Of a stretch of 64,000 bases of DNA, positions 24,975 to 35,300 are shown in pieces. The notes beneath the pieces were generated by a model. The model was given only the letters and a program-made list of their open reading frames with translations. It did no database searches and was not told the origin of the DNA. Positions within the stretch are counted from its first letter, which is position 1. Each line of letters begins with the position of its first letter. Location of the stretch: NCBI GenBank assembly GCA_037893245.1, contig JBAIAA010000025.1:1116001-1180000 (forward strand), read 5' to 3'. The translations under genes and the position numbers were made by a program. The stretch is from Crossaster papposus (taxonomy: Eukaryota > Echinodermata > Asteroidea > Velatida > Solasteridae).

Positions 24975-25201
24975 CGCGCGCAATAAGTTAAATAACGTAT
25001 AAACGCGGAGCGCGATCAGGGTTCGATACATAACGCGCGCAACGCAAGCCTGATTCCATGTGTATACGAAGATGCTACACGGTATTCTATGTCATTCTGC
25101 TGATGAGTGCCACACGGTACGAAACAGTCTGTCCAGAAATAAATAGGCCAAAGTTATTTTAACTCGTATCCTGAATTTATTTCATAATTATAGCTCTACA
25201 G
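24909..25201 (+). repeat. PLE right pseudo-LTR, 5' part
   Basis: Direct repeat of 23053-23340, with a few substitutions and a four-base insertion ('tgta' near 25061). It is interrupted at 25201 by a transposon, and the remainder resumes at 26324. It contains the C-terminal codons of the GIY-YIG ORF and the second hammerhead. Confidence 0.88.
25091..25140 (+). ncRNA. Type I hammerhead ribozyme, right pseudo-LTR
   Basis: Core identical to that at 23231-23280. TCTG stem I strand; CTGATGA at 25100-25106; stem II GTGCC/GGTAC (25107-25111 and 25116-25120); GAAAC at 25121-25125; GTC at 25131-25133, with predicted cleavage after C25133; and CAGA at 25134-25137. The distal stem I strand differs slightly from the left copy (aaat instead of tataaat). 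Confidence 0.9.
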
Positions 25202-26317
25202 TACGAAAGCCCGTTAGTGCCATCTTTATTTATATTTTCACTGCATTTATTTATATTTTCAATGCATTTATTTATATTTTCAATGCATTTATTTATATTT
25301 TCACTGCATTTATTTATATTTTCACTGCATTTATTTATATTTTCACTGCATTTATTTATATCTTCAATGCATTTATTTATATTTTCAATGCAATTTTGAA
25401 GCAGCTGTTCTTAAACCGGAAGCTGTCACCAAACCAAACATGGCTGCGGCGGCTTCGGACGCACATAGTCTACGTTTTATTAGGCGTTACTTTAGATTAG
25501 GGTTTAATTATGACGAAATAATTGCTTCACTTGCTTTTAATCATGATATCTAGGGACGCAAGCGCCATCCCATCGTGTACTGCATGCACACACCGTTATT
25601 CGATGCACACACACCACGCCGCCCGAAAATAAAAATAAATGCATTGAAAATATAAATAAATGCATTGAAAATATAAATAAATGCATTGAAAATATAAATA
25701 AATGCATTGAAAATATAAATAAATGCAGTGAAAATATAAATAAATGCAGTGAAAATATAAATAAATGCATTGAAAATATGAATAAATGCAGTGAAAATAT
25801 AAATAAATGCAGTGAAAATATAAATAAATGCAGTGAAAATATAAATAAATGCAGTGAAAATATAAATAAATGCAGTGAAAATATATATAAATGCAGTGAA
25901 AATATAAATAAATGAGGTGAAAATATAAATAAATGCACTCGCCAAAATAAATAAATGCAGAGCCAAAATAAATAAATGCAGAGAGCCAAAAGTTACTAAA
26001 AATAGACTGCGCGTCCTACGGCCTTTGTGAAACGGGGTCGTTGAACTATCAGGCCTGTATTCGATGTTGTACTCAGGCGCGCGACCCAAACTTGGTTTCG
26101 TAAAGTTCATGAAAACAAAATTAACTGCTGTGGAAAATATAATTAGCTGCATTGAAAATATAAATAAATGTATTGAAAATATAAATAAATGCAGTGAAAA
26201 TATAAATAAATGCATTGAAAATATAAATAAATGCAGTGAAAATATAAATAAATGCATTGAAAATATAAATAAATGCAGTGAAAATATAAATAAAGATGGC
26301 ACTCACGGGCTTTCGTA
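25202..26317. mobile_element. MITE/foldback-like transposon with 21-bp tandem-repeat arms
   Basis: The TIRs begin TACGAAAGCCCGT and stay matched with one mismatch through GTGCCATCTTTATTTATA. Both sides are flanked by the 6-bp duplication CTACAG (25196-25201 and 26318-26323). The uninterrupted site is seen in the left pseudo-LTR at about 23335. Internally, three arrays of the 21-bp unit ATTTATTTATATTTTCACTGC lie in opposite orientations: forward at about 25226-25392, reversed at about 25630-25935 and 26150-26295. No transposase. A 6-bp duplication is compatible with several superfamilies (for example IS3EU), so the class is open. Long LFIFSMH-type ORFs are repeat translations. Confidence 0.88.
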
Positions 26318-26323
26318 CTACAG

Positions 26324-26376
26324 AGATGTATGGAGCACTTTGGATTGTGATAGATGCCGATTTCATTGGATATATA
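26324..26376 (+). repeat. PLE right pseudo-LTR, 3' remainder
   Basis: Continuation of the pseudo-LTR after the transposon: 'agatgtatggagcactttgg' matches 23339 onward with one substitution. It ends in a (TA)n run leading into the palindrome at 26387. Confidence 0.85.
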
Positions 26377-26386
26377 TATATATATA

Positions 26387-26520
26387 TAGGATAGGTTTTT
26401 GTTCACCATTATTTTATTCCGACAAATTTGTTTCGTGGATATATATTCCCTGACGAGTGGAGGTATATCCACGAAACAAATTTGTCGGAATAAAATAATG
26501 GTGAACAAAAACCTATCCTA
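26387..26520. repeat. Palindrome with 57-bp arms and 20-base loop
   Basis: The left arm (26387-26443) starts TAGGATAGGTTTTTGTTC. The right arm (26464-26520) is its exact reverse complement as far as I can read. The loop and right arm encode a hammerhead ribozyme. The phrase GAGCACTCTCC near 26563 also occurs at 23411 next to the PLE ORF, so this is probably the end of another PLE lineage with an inverted partner copy. Confidence 0.88.
26445..26491 (+). ncRNA. Hammerhead ribozyme of a different PLE or retrozyme-like lineage
   Basis: Stem I ATTCC (26445-26449) pairs with GGAAT (26487-26491). CTGACGA is at 26450-26456. Stem II is GTGGA/TCCAC (26457-26461 and 26468-26472) with loop GGTATA. Then GAAAC (26473-26477), loop AAATTT, and GTC (26484-26486) with predicted cleavage after C26486. 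The core is complete, and the helices differ in sequence from the two upstream ribozymes. The inverted left arm lacks the CTGANGA core, so only the plus strand folds this way. Confidence 0.87.
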
Positions 26521-26604
26521 GTTTTTGTGATTGATTTTATATCGCTCCTTTTATAAAGTAGAGCACTCTCCGAAGTTGAATCGGTTTACAAACACGTATA
26601 TATA

Positions 26605-27789
26605 TCTATATAATAATACGCTACTCTCTGTCTGTCTGTCTGTGTGTCTGTCTGTGCGCGCTTTTTCGTCCCCTTCCCGGGGTCGTGCGGCGTTCAAACT
26701 CGGTGGGTGGGTCCGGCTCGGTCCCCGCAAGAACCAGTTTGCATTCGCTAGAGCGTACGAGGTCAAAGGTCATCTAGGGGTCACCTTTTTGAAGTTGGTC
26801 GGATCGTGCTTAAACTCGGTGATCGCAATGCTCGATGCGAGGTGAGCGTGGCAAAAATAAAACGGGTTAGCGTTTTTCGGGTCTTCCGGGGTCAAAGGTC
26901 GTCTAAGGGTCGAATTTTCAAAGTTTGTCCTATCGGGCTAATGGACTGGGAACAAAATTCTAACCCAGGAGGTCATTCAGGGGGTGAAACATCCCTTCAA
27001 AATAATGGTTTGGGCCAAAAGCCATAGAGTTGTGCAGACAAATCGAAATCTGATCCCTTTGTGTTTAGCCGCTGTCAAAAAAAGTCTCTGACATCTCTTT
27101 GAGCGGCCTTGGTAGAGAACAAACACAGCTGTTATCAATCGCCACCCAGATATCCCCTGGGGGGTAGTTAGAGCTGTTGGTCGTTGTTATTTGTATCATA
27201 TGGCTGTTTCATGTCTGTATTGCGCAATACTGATTTCAATGTTTACATGCTTGCAATGGATGTCCTTAAAAAAATACATAAAATAGCCAGAATGTTTAAA
27301 TCTTTGATATGTGTGTCCAGGGTCCTTATATCCATCTGTTGAGACCGTGAGAAAAAGATTTGTACCCCCAAACACAGTTCATTACCCCCAACATTGTCAC
27401 GGGAAGAAGTCTACAAGCAGTGCTGATTTCGCTCATATAAGGTAATGCATTGGTTTTTATATCTAAGTTGAATTTAAATAACTTTAATCAAGGGAAAATG
27501 GTGTATCAATAATTCAATACATTCTTATAACTGTTACAAAATAATGCTCAAAAGGTGGGAAATATTATAAGAAATGTAGGCCTGTGTATCTGTATCATTG
27601 CAGCCAATTAAGTTTATGCAAGGTCAGCAAAATATTTTGTAAATCAATTATTAGTCTGTCAGATGAAGCAATCAGACGAGAGTTGTATTTGGCACCTCCA
27701 TGATAGAGTCAACATGTATCCACAATCCCCATCCATCCAGGGAAGTAGCTACAAACCCGAGAACCGACAAACCCCGGGTGACCGCCTAG
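26605..27789 (+). mobile_element. Non-autonomous Helitron 1
   Basis: It begins TCTATATAATAATACGC after an A, contains a (TCTG)n tract at about 26626-26660, and ends CTAG at 27786-27789 before a T, with a short ACCCG/CGGGT stem shortly upstream. Insertion between A and T, a TC start and a CTRR end are Helitron hallmarks. No Rep/helicase ORF. Contains ordinary AT-rich sequence from about 27190. Confidence 0.65.
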
Positions 27790-27996
27790 TATATATATAT
27801 AAATTTCATATTTATAGCATTATGTACCCCACTATATCGACATAGACTATTAAATGTAAAAAAATGTTTCTTTTTCCAGTAGTTGGGCGTTCGGACGACC
27901 TCGAAATGGTCACCCTAACGACGGTGGTCATCCTAATGTCGTTAAAATTACGGAAAATGGTCGACCCGAGCACGATTATGCCAATATATACATGTA
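27790..27996. other. Intergenic, no feature seen
   Basis: AT-rich flank of Helitron 1 with a short (TA)n run. Nothing further is recognised. Confidence 0.5.
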
Positions 27997-28407
27997 CAGG
28001 GTGGCCCATACAAAAGGGACAAATATTACTTCCACTACCCTGGGGCCAAAGCTACCTATACCAACGGATAGAGAATCTTTCTTGACAAAAAATGGTAGCG
28101 AGATATCTGGATTCGGGAGAGTAGTTTTAGCTCTAGACCCTATTTTGTGAAGTACAGTCAGGGGTCGATCATTTTGCACCGATAAATCGCATATGGCACA
28201 GTTTATTTTGTTCTCGGTGCGAAAGGACCACTGATCTGAACTTCACAAAATAGGGTCCGGAGCTAAAACTACAGCCCAAATCAAGATTTATTGGTATCAT
28301 TTTTCTTCTAGAACGATTCCCATTCATTGGTATAATGTAGTTTTACTCTCAGGGTAGTGTGGGTGTGTTTGTTTGTCCAATTTCTTTTAGTGGGCGGGGG
28401 CACTCTG
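27997..28407. mobile_element. Mariner-like non-autonomous element with internal hairpin
   Basis: The ends CAGGGTGGCCC and GGGGCACTCTG are imperfect inverted repeats flanked by TA on both sides, and ACTACCCTG recurs inverted further in. A second inverted repeat of about 33 bp lies inside ('gtagttttagctct' near 28121 against 'gagctaaaactac' near 28260). No intact transposase. Confidence 0.6.
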
Positions 28408-28874
28408 TATAATAGAAGAGAAAGCTGATCGAACTGCAACGAACAGCAATTCTTAAGTAAATCAAGGAACAGTTCGTGGCTGCCTCGGTGAAATATCGTT
28501 AGAGATTGTGAAAGCGCGCCGACATAATTATTTGGACATGTTCAAAATTGTTGGGGTGATTCAGGAACAAATTGTTATTCTTGGTTTCTTCCTCAACATT
28601 CGTAACTATAGTTCTGTATATTCTTACAGCATTCTTACAAGTTTTGTAGAGTTATTATTGTAGTTATTAGTTCATAAACTGCTGACTCATTAAAAATGTA
28701 AAGTATGAATATTATAAGAATAACTTATACGAATACTTCAATATTTTGTTAAGAATAAATCAACATAAGAATTTACCAAGAATGAATCACGCAAAATAAC
28801 AAATTATCCAGATTTTCCTAAGTATTTATTAAGAATAACCAAGAATCAAGCAGGATTTAGTACGAATTGATCTA
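28408..28874. other. Intergenic, no gene seen
   Basis: AT-rich sequence with repeated 'aagaat' words. No ORF or recognisable element. Confidence 0.5.
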
Positions 28875-29881
28875 GTGTTTCATAAAGAATGTAAAACAAT
28901 TAATTGTATCTTTCAACCTTAAGTCCGAATCAATCTTAAGCCACAATTAATTGTAGAGTTCTGTTTCATAAAATCAATCTTTTGCCCAAGATTGATCGCT
29001 TTTGACATAAGATTGATATTAATTGTATGTTTACATTTTATAATTAGTGGAAGAGGATAAAGGCAACCTTTGACCTGAAACTCAGCTGTCAAAACTTTTT
29101 TTCAAGGTAGCCATTTTGTTTTCCGGTGTGTGGATATGAGCACAGCATTGCATTGCTTGGTGGTGAGTGTTGAACATATATTTTATGGTTAGATAGGCCA
29201 ACTGAGTATGATTATTATTTATTTTGTTAAGGTGAATACATGTATATATAATTGTTGCCTTTAATTCTTTTCATTTTGGTGTATTCTTGGCAGCAAATGA
29301 ATGTGTTGTTGACGGTAAAGTTAGCATGTTTAACCAGTTATGGTATTGACTTTGTGTATAATGTTACAGTACAGTTACATCATGTACGGTTACATTAAAA
29401 GAAATACATTATTTATACTGAAGCAAATACTAAATACCACTGAAAAGTAAATAAAAGCTACATGTATTTGACTCATCAAAGTATGATGCAGGCAACCATG
29501 GCAAATTGGCAATAAGTTAGGCCTACAACTAATTACAAGTTGTTGCAGGATTAATGAACAATCTCGGCAATTATGTAGTTACCTGTCTCTCTCTAGTTTT
29601 GATCAAATAAGAGTCAAGGGAGGACAGCCTGAAAAACAAAATTCACCACAAAATAAAAGCTGATACAGTGATAGTTATTTGATATGTTCATTAGAAAGGG
29701 TTCTAAGTTTGTATTTTTACTTAATTGTATACTTTTTTTGCTTTTTACAATGGTTGAAACAGCAGTGAGATGTACATGTTGCTAAATTTTGTGTTGTTGT
29801 TTGTCTGCTTTTTCCTCAGAGCCTTGGAAGGGCAAGATACATATCTCAGTAGTCTCCAGTAGGCCTACTCTGATAAAAAAA

Positions 29882-32294
29882 ATGGCAAGTTGTGATTTGT
29901 GTGAAGTTGTTAAGCTCTTTATTAGGTTTCAATGTGCAATTTGAAAGGGTCATGAACCAGACGTCATATAGGAGTCAAAATTTAGTGCGACACCGACAAA
30001 GCGTTTAAAACCGGCTGGCCCCATGTGCTGGGCTCTCGACCAATATGAATGGCTGTCTCAGATATTTATGAATCATGTAATATGAATATGAAAAGTTTTA
30101 CTTAGAATCTGTTTGCTTGGTTTTTTAAATTTTAGGTCAAAGATAACAAGGACAAGAAACCCAGAAATAAAAACTTCACAAAAACTGAAATTTCAGTTCT
30201 TGCTGGATTTGTAAAGCAGCACACGCAGACATTGTATGGCAAAGCAGGACACTGCTCTCAAAAGGTAATGTGTACATGCAAAGTTTTGAAACAGGAGAGT
30301 GAATTTACACAAGTTGAACCTTTGTTCAAAACTTGTCCTTTAGAGAAAATACTTTGTAAAATTGTAATGTCTCATTTTTACTCGGTAACCTTTCAGAAAA
30401 GAATGGTGGCCAATTATTTCCCTAGGCTATAGTACAACTGCCTGATTATTTGCACTGAAATTGGTTTGAGTGTGAAATTCTTTAAATGACATTAACAAAA
30501 AAAAACAATTTTTATTTCATTGTCATAATAGTGTTTCCTTATTCCATAATTGGTCACCAATCTTGCACTAAAGATGGATTTATTTGTACATAAATATCTA
30601 ACAGGTTGAAGCCAGGAAGCAGAAATGTTGGTCCAAAGCCACCCACATAATCAGAACAGCGGGAGGGCCACAAGAAAGGGACTGGGTGGACGTAAGAAAG
30701 AAGTGGAACGAGTTGAAAGTCCAAGCGCACAAGTACAACCTAAAGAGAAATGCCACAGGTAAAAGACAACACCTTTTCTTTGTCAAATATTTATGTCACA
30801 GATGGTCTTGTGACAATGCTGTATGCTGTCCAAGACATCATAAAAGAGAATGCAAGTTACATGTATTTGTAAATCTGAATCATATAGGGGGCCTAGAAGT
30901 TAATTGATCAATATTTCTATTTTGGACAGATAAGCACTGAGTCATGTCAATTTGAATGTTAAATTTAGCCCAAATTTCTAACTTTCCTTGATGTACCGTT
31001 TTTTTGAGGGTGTAAGGATTTATGTCAAGCAAGAGTAAAACTCAGAGACACAAGCAAACTTTTGACGTATTACTAGTAGTCATTAATAACTCGACCTATC
31101 AAATTTGCCCGTACATCACTCTACCAGTGATGTAGAAGGCCAATCCTTGAAAACTAGATGCCTCGAAAACAGGTACACGGACGATATGGTTGTCGGCAGT
31201 TGCTCTTGGAAAAAAGGGAAACCTTTGAATCTTGTATTACTGATACAAGTCAGCTGTACCTTACTATAAACTGAAGGCACTTGTTATGATGACCTCTGCC
31301 AAAACGTCATTTCTTGAAACTTTTTTTTTCTGTCAGGAGGAGGACCCATCTCGGAGAGAAATGAAAGTCTTGAGCTTGTGTTAGATGCCCTAGCACCCCA
31401 AACTAAATATGGAATTCTCGGTCAAGAGACAGAAACAGATCCTTTGGCAGTTAGTGAAGAGGTTTGTTAGGCTTAAACATTTCTGTGTTAATTTACTTCT
31501 AGAAATGCGGATGTGTGCGGTGTTCATATTCTTACAGAAGCAGAGACAAGCACAGTTTCATCTTGAATTATCGTGCCTTTTAATTATATAAATTTCAAAG
31601 TGAACAAAGAACTCGGCAAGGCGGGACTCGAACCTCCGGAATACCGGACCAGTGCTTTACCAACTGAGCTATCTTTCCCTATGTTGGCGGTCTCCAAAAT
31701 TGTCAGTATCTTTGTTCGAGGGCGCTAGTCAGAAGTCTTAAACACCAGAATGCCGTGTGGCAAGGTATAACGCCCAATTTTACGAAGCGACATTGTGGGG
31801 ATCACTTGATGAGGATACGACTTTTTATCTTGTAATACACAAATAAACCACAAAGGAAACTGACTAGGTAAATTTGCCTAGTCAGTTTCTTTTGTGGTTT
31901 ATTTGCCTAATAATTATATTTAGCAGAATTAGTTCTTGGTTTTGTTTGTTGATATATTTACATATTTGTTTTGCAGGATTCTCAATCATCACAGGAGGAA
32001 TCACAGAAAGAATCCAACATGCCACAGCTGTGTCCTTCAACGTCTACTTTCTGTAACAGCAACAACAACAACAACAATGCCGTACACGTGCAGCCACAAT
32101 CTGCAAGAAGCACCACCAGCACTCCAAAGGCTGTACTTATGCATACCGGTAGGAGCTTTGAAGTCCAAGAGGAGCTGTTACAAATTGAAGCTTCAAAGTT
32201 GGAAATAATGAAACAGCACTTGGAGGTTCAAAAAGCCATCTTGGAGTGCTTACAGCCCCTAGTGACATCAGCTCTGTTTAAATCCATGCATTAG
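29882..32294 (+). CDS. Harbinger Myb/SANT-like DNA-binding protein, copy A
   Basis: Five coding exons: 29882-29884 (ATG only), 30136-30264, 30605-30758, 31337-31461, 31977-32294; 242 codons plus stop, phases consistent throughout. Residues about 10-85 form a Myb/SANT-like trihelix (FTKTEISVLAGFV, KCWSKATHII, DWVDVRKKWNELK). A short GGGP linker follows, then a Ser/Asn/Gln-rich middle and a C-terminal helix (LQIEASKLEIMKQHLEVQK). In the family (compare NAIF1) this partner binds the transposon ends and helps transposase enter the nucleus. The first intron has donor GCAAGT; the other introns are GT-AG. Function inferred from the family. Confidence 0.82.
31617..31690 (-). repeat. tRNA-like SINE head in intron 4 of Myb gene A
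   Basis: On the minus strand it reads GATAGCTCAGTTGGTAAAGC (A-box-like) and GGTTCGAGTCC (B-box). The arms do not pair as a functional tRNA, so this is a tRNA-derived repeat. A related inverted pair lies at about 32672-32780. Both are also present in copy B (about 46682-46755 and 45590-45700), so they predate the duplication. Confidence 0.7.
31849..31911. repeat. 28-bp-arm palindrome in Harbinger intron
   Basis: AAATAAACCACAAAGGAAAC and the following GACTAGG are mirrored after a short AT spacer as CCTAGTC and GTTTCTTTTGTGG. One base differs between the arms. The same palindrome is in copy B at about 46460-46525. Confidence 0.75.
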
Positions 32295-32440
32295 TCAAGT
32301 CTTAAGTCAAATCCTAAGTCAAGTCCAAAGTCATATTTTCTTAATTCTAGTCAAGTCCCATTTTTCCAAGTCAAGTCTCAAGTCAAATTTATTCAAAAGT
32401 CAAGTCATATTTTTTCAAGTCAAGTCTTAAATGTTATAAA
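32286..32440. repeat. Degenerate AAGTCAAGTC repeat
   Basis: Directly after the Myb stop codon are about a dozen imperfect AAGTC or CAAGTC words. The same run is mirrored in copy B at about 45930-46075, where it lies in the 3' region of that gene. Confidence 0.7.
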
Positions 32441-32671
32441 TGTCTTAATACGGGTGCAGTTCCACGCGGGTTTGTGTTAATGCAAGCAATTGCTCATATT
32501 TATGTTTACTAAATAACATTTATTCTAGATAAAACAGACATGAACGAATGTGAAACATGATTGAAAGTCAATGTTTTAAAAATGTAAAATAGTTAATTTG
32601 TTTTATGCATGTACATGTACATTAAATTGAATTACATAAATTAAATAACATTTCAAATTGATCAAAAAAAT

Positions 32672-32780
32672 CGGCAAGGCGGGACTTGAATCTGCAACAT
32701 AGGGCCAGATAGCTCACTTGGTAGAGCGCCGGTCCGGTATTCCGGAGGTCGCAGTCTCAGTCCCACCTTGCCGACTTATA
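32672..32780 (+). repeat. tRNA-like repeat flanked by inverted CGGCAAGG ends
   Basis: Contains GATAGCTCACTTGGTAGAGC (A-box-like) followed by GGTCCGGTATTCCGGAGGTC. 'tcggcaaggcgggact' at the left is inverted at the right as 'agtcccaccttgccga'. The B-box is degraded. Not a functional tRNA. Confidence 0.65.
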
Positions 32781-33439
32781 TGTTCACTTTGAAATTTATG
32801 TCAATTTCCCTTGCGTTGTATTTATGTAAATTAAATTAACCAGTTCGCGCAGGGATTATTTGACCTTGACATCGACCGGGCCCAGGCACAGGGTTGTTTT
32901 TCACGAACCTCAATCCGACACAGGTTTAGGCCGGCATAATGGGTAGAACACCCGAGTCGCTGACAGATATTTCTGGCCTTGCTTGTGACGTGTTTACCTG
33001 TCATCCATTTTGAATTCCGGAAAAACTTTGCTCGTAACATCCGACGTGAACTGGTTAAATTATATTAACTGAAATTAAATCAAAACGGGACAGTATGCCT
33101 TTTCCCACTATCCAAAAACGTTAATGCACATCTGAAAAATTGTATATAACAACAAATAAAGTTTAAAGGCTGTTTTACTTGTAAATTTGTCAGCCAAGTA
33201 ACAATAATTACACTATTTAATTATTCACGTTCAATGTCTTTTGTTATTGAAGGTTTACAAGTTGGGCCATTGGTTGTCTGTGCCTATACCAAATCTCTTG
33301 GTTTTATAAACAATTCAGAGTTATGAAATGTAATAAATTACTTGATTTGTGTTTGCAATGTACATGTATCTTGGTCTGGACGCTTTGATGTACCTGTGTT
33401 GGAGGGTCAGTTTAGTCACTAACATATAACACTTGAAAT

Positions 33440-34706
33440 TTAACTAAAAAAATTGTTAATTAATCCTGCCCTTGCTGCAGCCCCATCGACATTGACAGCA
33501 ACATCATCATCTTCAACACCAATGTCTTCCTCGTTCTCGGCCTCCTGGTCATTCTCGGGATCGAGATGAGGCTCCCTCAACAGCTTGCTGATGTTGAACA
33601 GTATGCAGCAGGCGACGATGATGTCACATGCCCTGTTTGGGACAATTTGCATGCCGTGACCCAGTAGACACCGGAATTTGTTTTTCAGCTGACCGTTGAC
33701 CTGCTCGATAACTACACGGGTGTTGGCATGAGCCCTGTATACAAAGCAAAGTTTAGGAACAATTCAACCCAGAACAATTACAAAATGTTTATTTTGACTT
33801 GGAATTTGTTGGCAAATAAAGTTTATCAAATAAGCTACTGCACCCGAATTTCATGACTTAGGTCAACAGGCCTTAACAGCCAGTGGTTGCCTGATTTCTC
33901 CCACAAATAATTTACCTATCAACTAATCTGTCTGTCACATATCAAAATTACCTGTTATAAGCTCGCTCTCCATTAGTAGCTGGATCGATGATTGGGGTCA
34001 TCAACCATGGCCGAAGTGCGTAGCCAGAGTCCCCGAGTAGTATACCCTGTAGGTCTCCATGATCAAACAGCTGCCCAACATGGCTTGCTTGGAAGATGCG
34101 GCTGTCGTGGGTACTGCCCGGCCACCTTGCCACGACATTGGTGATCTTGAAGTGAGCATCGCAAATTAATTGCACATTGATGGTGTGTTTGCCCTTCCTA
34201 TTTACAAAGATGTGTTCATTGTTGCCAAGTTTGCATCCATGTAGACCAATGTGAGTTCCATCAACCACACCTACCAGTTGGGGGAAACCTGACATATTGA
34301 AGAAATCCCTCTGCATGTCTTGAACTGCTGCTGGCGTTGTAGGGAATTGTATGAACTCGTTGCGAAGATGGCACAAGACAGTGGTGACTCTTCTAATGAC
34401 TCGTGAGCAGGTTGCAATGCTACAACCGTGTGCTTCACCTGCACAGTCGAACACGGAGCCTGTGGCATAAAATCGCAATGCTATGAAGACTTGCAGGCTT
34501 GCTGGAATGGCATGGTTTCGTCGTGTTGGATGATGCAGCTCTGCCTCAAGTCTGTTGATTATGTGCAGGCAGCCAAATCGAGTAAATCGATATTTTTTGT
34601 ACAGCTCCACATCATTATAGGCGTCTAGTGGGTTCCTTCTATCTCTAAATACTCTCTCCCTACGCCGGGCGCGACGATTTTGCAACAAAAGCAGCTGAAG
34701 AGCCAT
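33440..34706 (-). CDS. Harbinger transposase (HARBI1-like), copy A
   Basis: Two exons on the minus strand, 34706-33952 and 33734-33440, join in phase 2 to give 349 residues, about the length of vertebrate HARBI1. The start was chosen at MALQLLLLQNRRARRRERV because copy C aligns from the equivalent Met; an upstream in-frame ATG at 34730 adds eight residues. An N-terminal helix-turn-helix region (RFTRFGCLHIINRLEAEL) is followed by the DDE_Tnp_4 nuclease: first Asp in VVGVVDGTHIGLHG, second in STHDSRIF, and Glu in RVVIEQVNGQLKNKF from exon 2. It ends in an acidic tail (DQEAENEEDIGVEDDD). Cuts and joins the element's ends. No disabling mutation seen. Confidence 0.92.
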
Positions 34707-35030
34707 TATTTGGAGAGAAATAAGTGACACAATGCAGACACTGTAGTGTACGTAGGCTACATGAAAATGTAGTGTTTTATTTTCCCGCCACTTTTTTGCA
34801 ATTAAGATTAATTGTTTTACCTTTAAGATTGATTTGGATCAAGTGTAAGGCTAAGATTAATTCAGAGTAAATTTAAGATCAATATCGATCTTATTTTTTT
34901 TTATGAAACAGAGATAAGTTTAATTGTAAATTTTAGGGTTTAAGATTGATCAATTGTGAGATAAGACTGATTTTTGGAGGATAAGATTAATTGTAAAGTT
35001 TTATGAAACCCGAAGTAACCGAATGAACCA

Positions 35031-35300
35031 GGGGGGTGTTTCATAAAAAATTAAATACAATTGATCTTATGTGTAGTTTTAAGTCTGATATTTTTAAGAT
35101 TAATCATACCTAACAATTAATCTGAAAAATGTGTTTCATAAAATCAATCTTAGCATAAGATTGATTATAATTGTAATTACACAATTTAATATTTGTGAAA
35201 GAGGATGACCCTGTGACCTTAAGCAAAGCTAAAAAAAGTTTCACAGGCGGCCATTTTTTCTAACACCACACCACAATTACAAACGGACAAAAATTGGTAA
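35031..35300 (+). mobile_element. Orphan left end of a Harbinger element
   Basis: GGGGGGTGTTTCATAAAA followed by the family's AATCTT/AAGATTGAT subterminal words, a second TTTCATAAAATCAATCTT, and a probable non-coding first exon ending near 35296 at TTG/GTAAGT. The layout matches the left end of copy A, but no Myb or transposase gene follows before 43333. It could be the lost left end of copy C. Confidence 0.7.

Larger units (their letters stand above)
28875..35009 (-). mobile_element. PIF/Harbinger transposon, copy A
   Basis: About 6.1 kb bounded by GTGTTTCATAAA at the left and TTTATGAAAC at the right, with subterminal arrays of AAGATTGAT-like words at both ends. It carries two convergent genes: a Myb/SANT-like gene on the plus strand (29882-32294) and a HARBI1-like transposase on the minus strand (33440-34706). 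Nearly identical to copy B (43333-49494) in opposite orientation. Outer bases differ slightly from copy B, and no clear target-site duplication was found. Confidence 0.88.

Noticed and set aside
25537-26508. Long FIYIFTA / LFIFSMH ORFs
   Set aside because: Translations of the 21-bp repeat in three frames and both strands. No gene.
31617-31690. Functional tRNA gene
   Set aside because: A- and B-box words are present, but the acceptor and T stems do not pair and the copies lie in transposon introns. Treated as tRNA-derived repeat.
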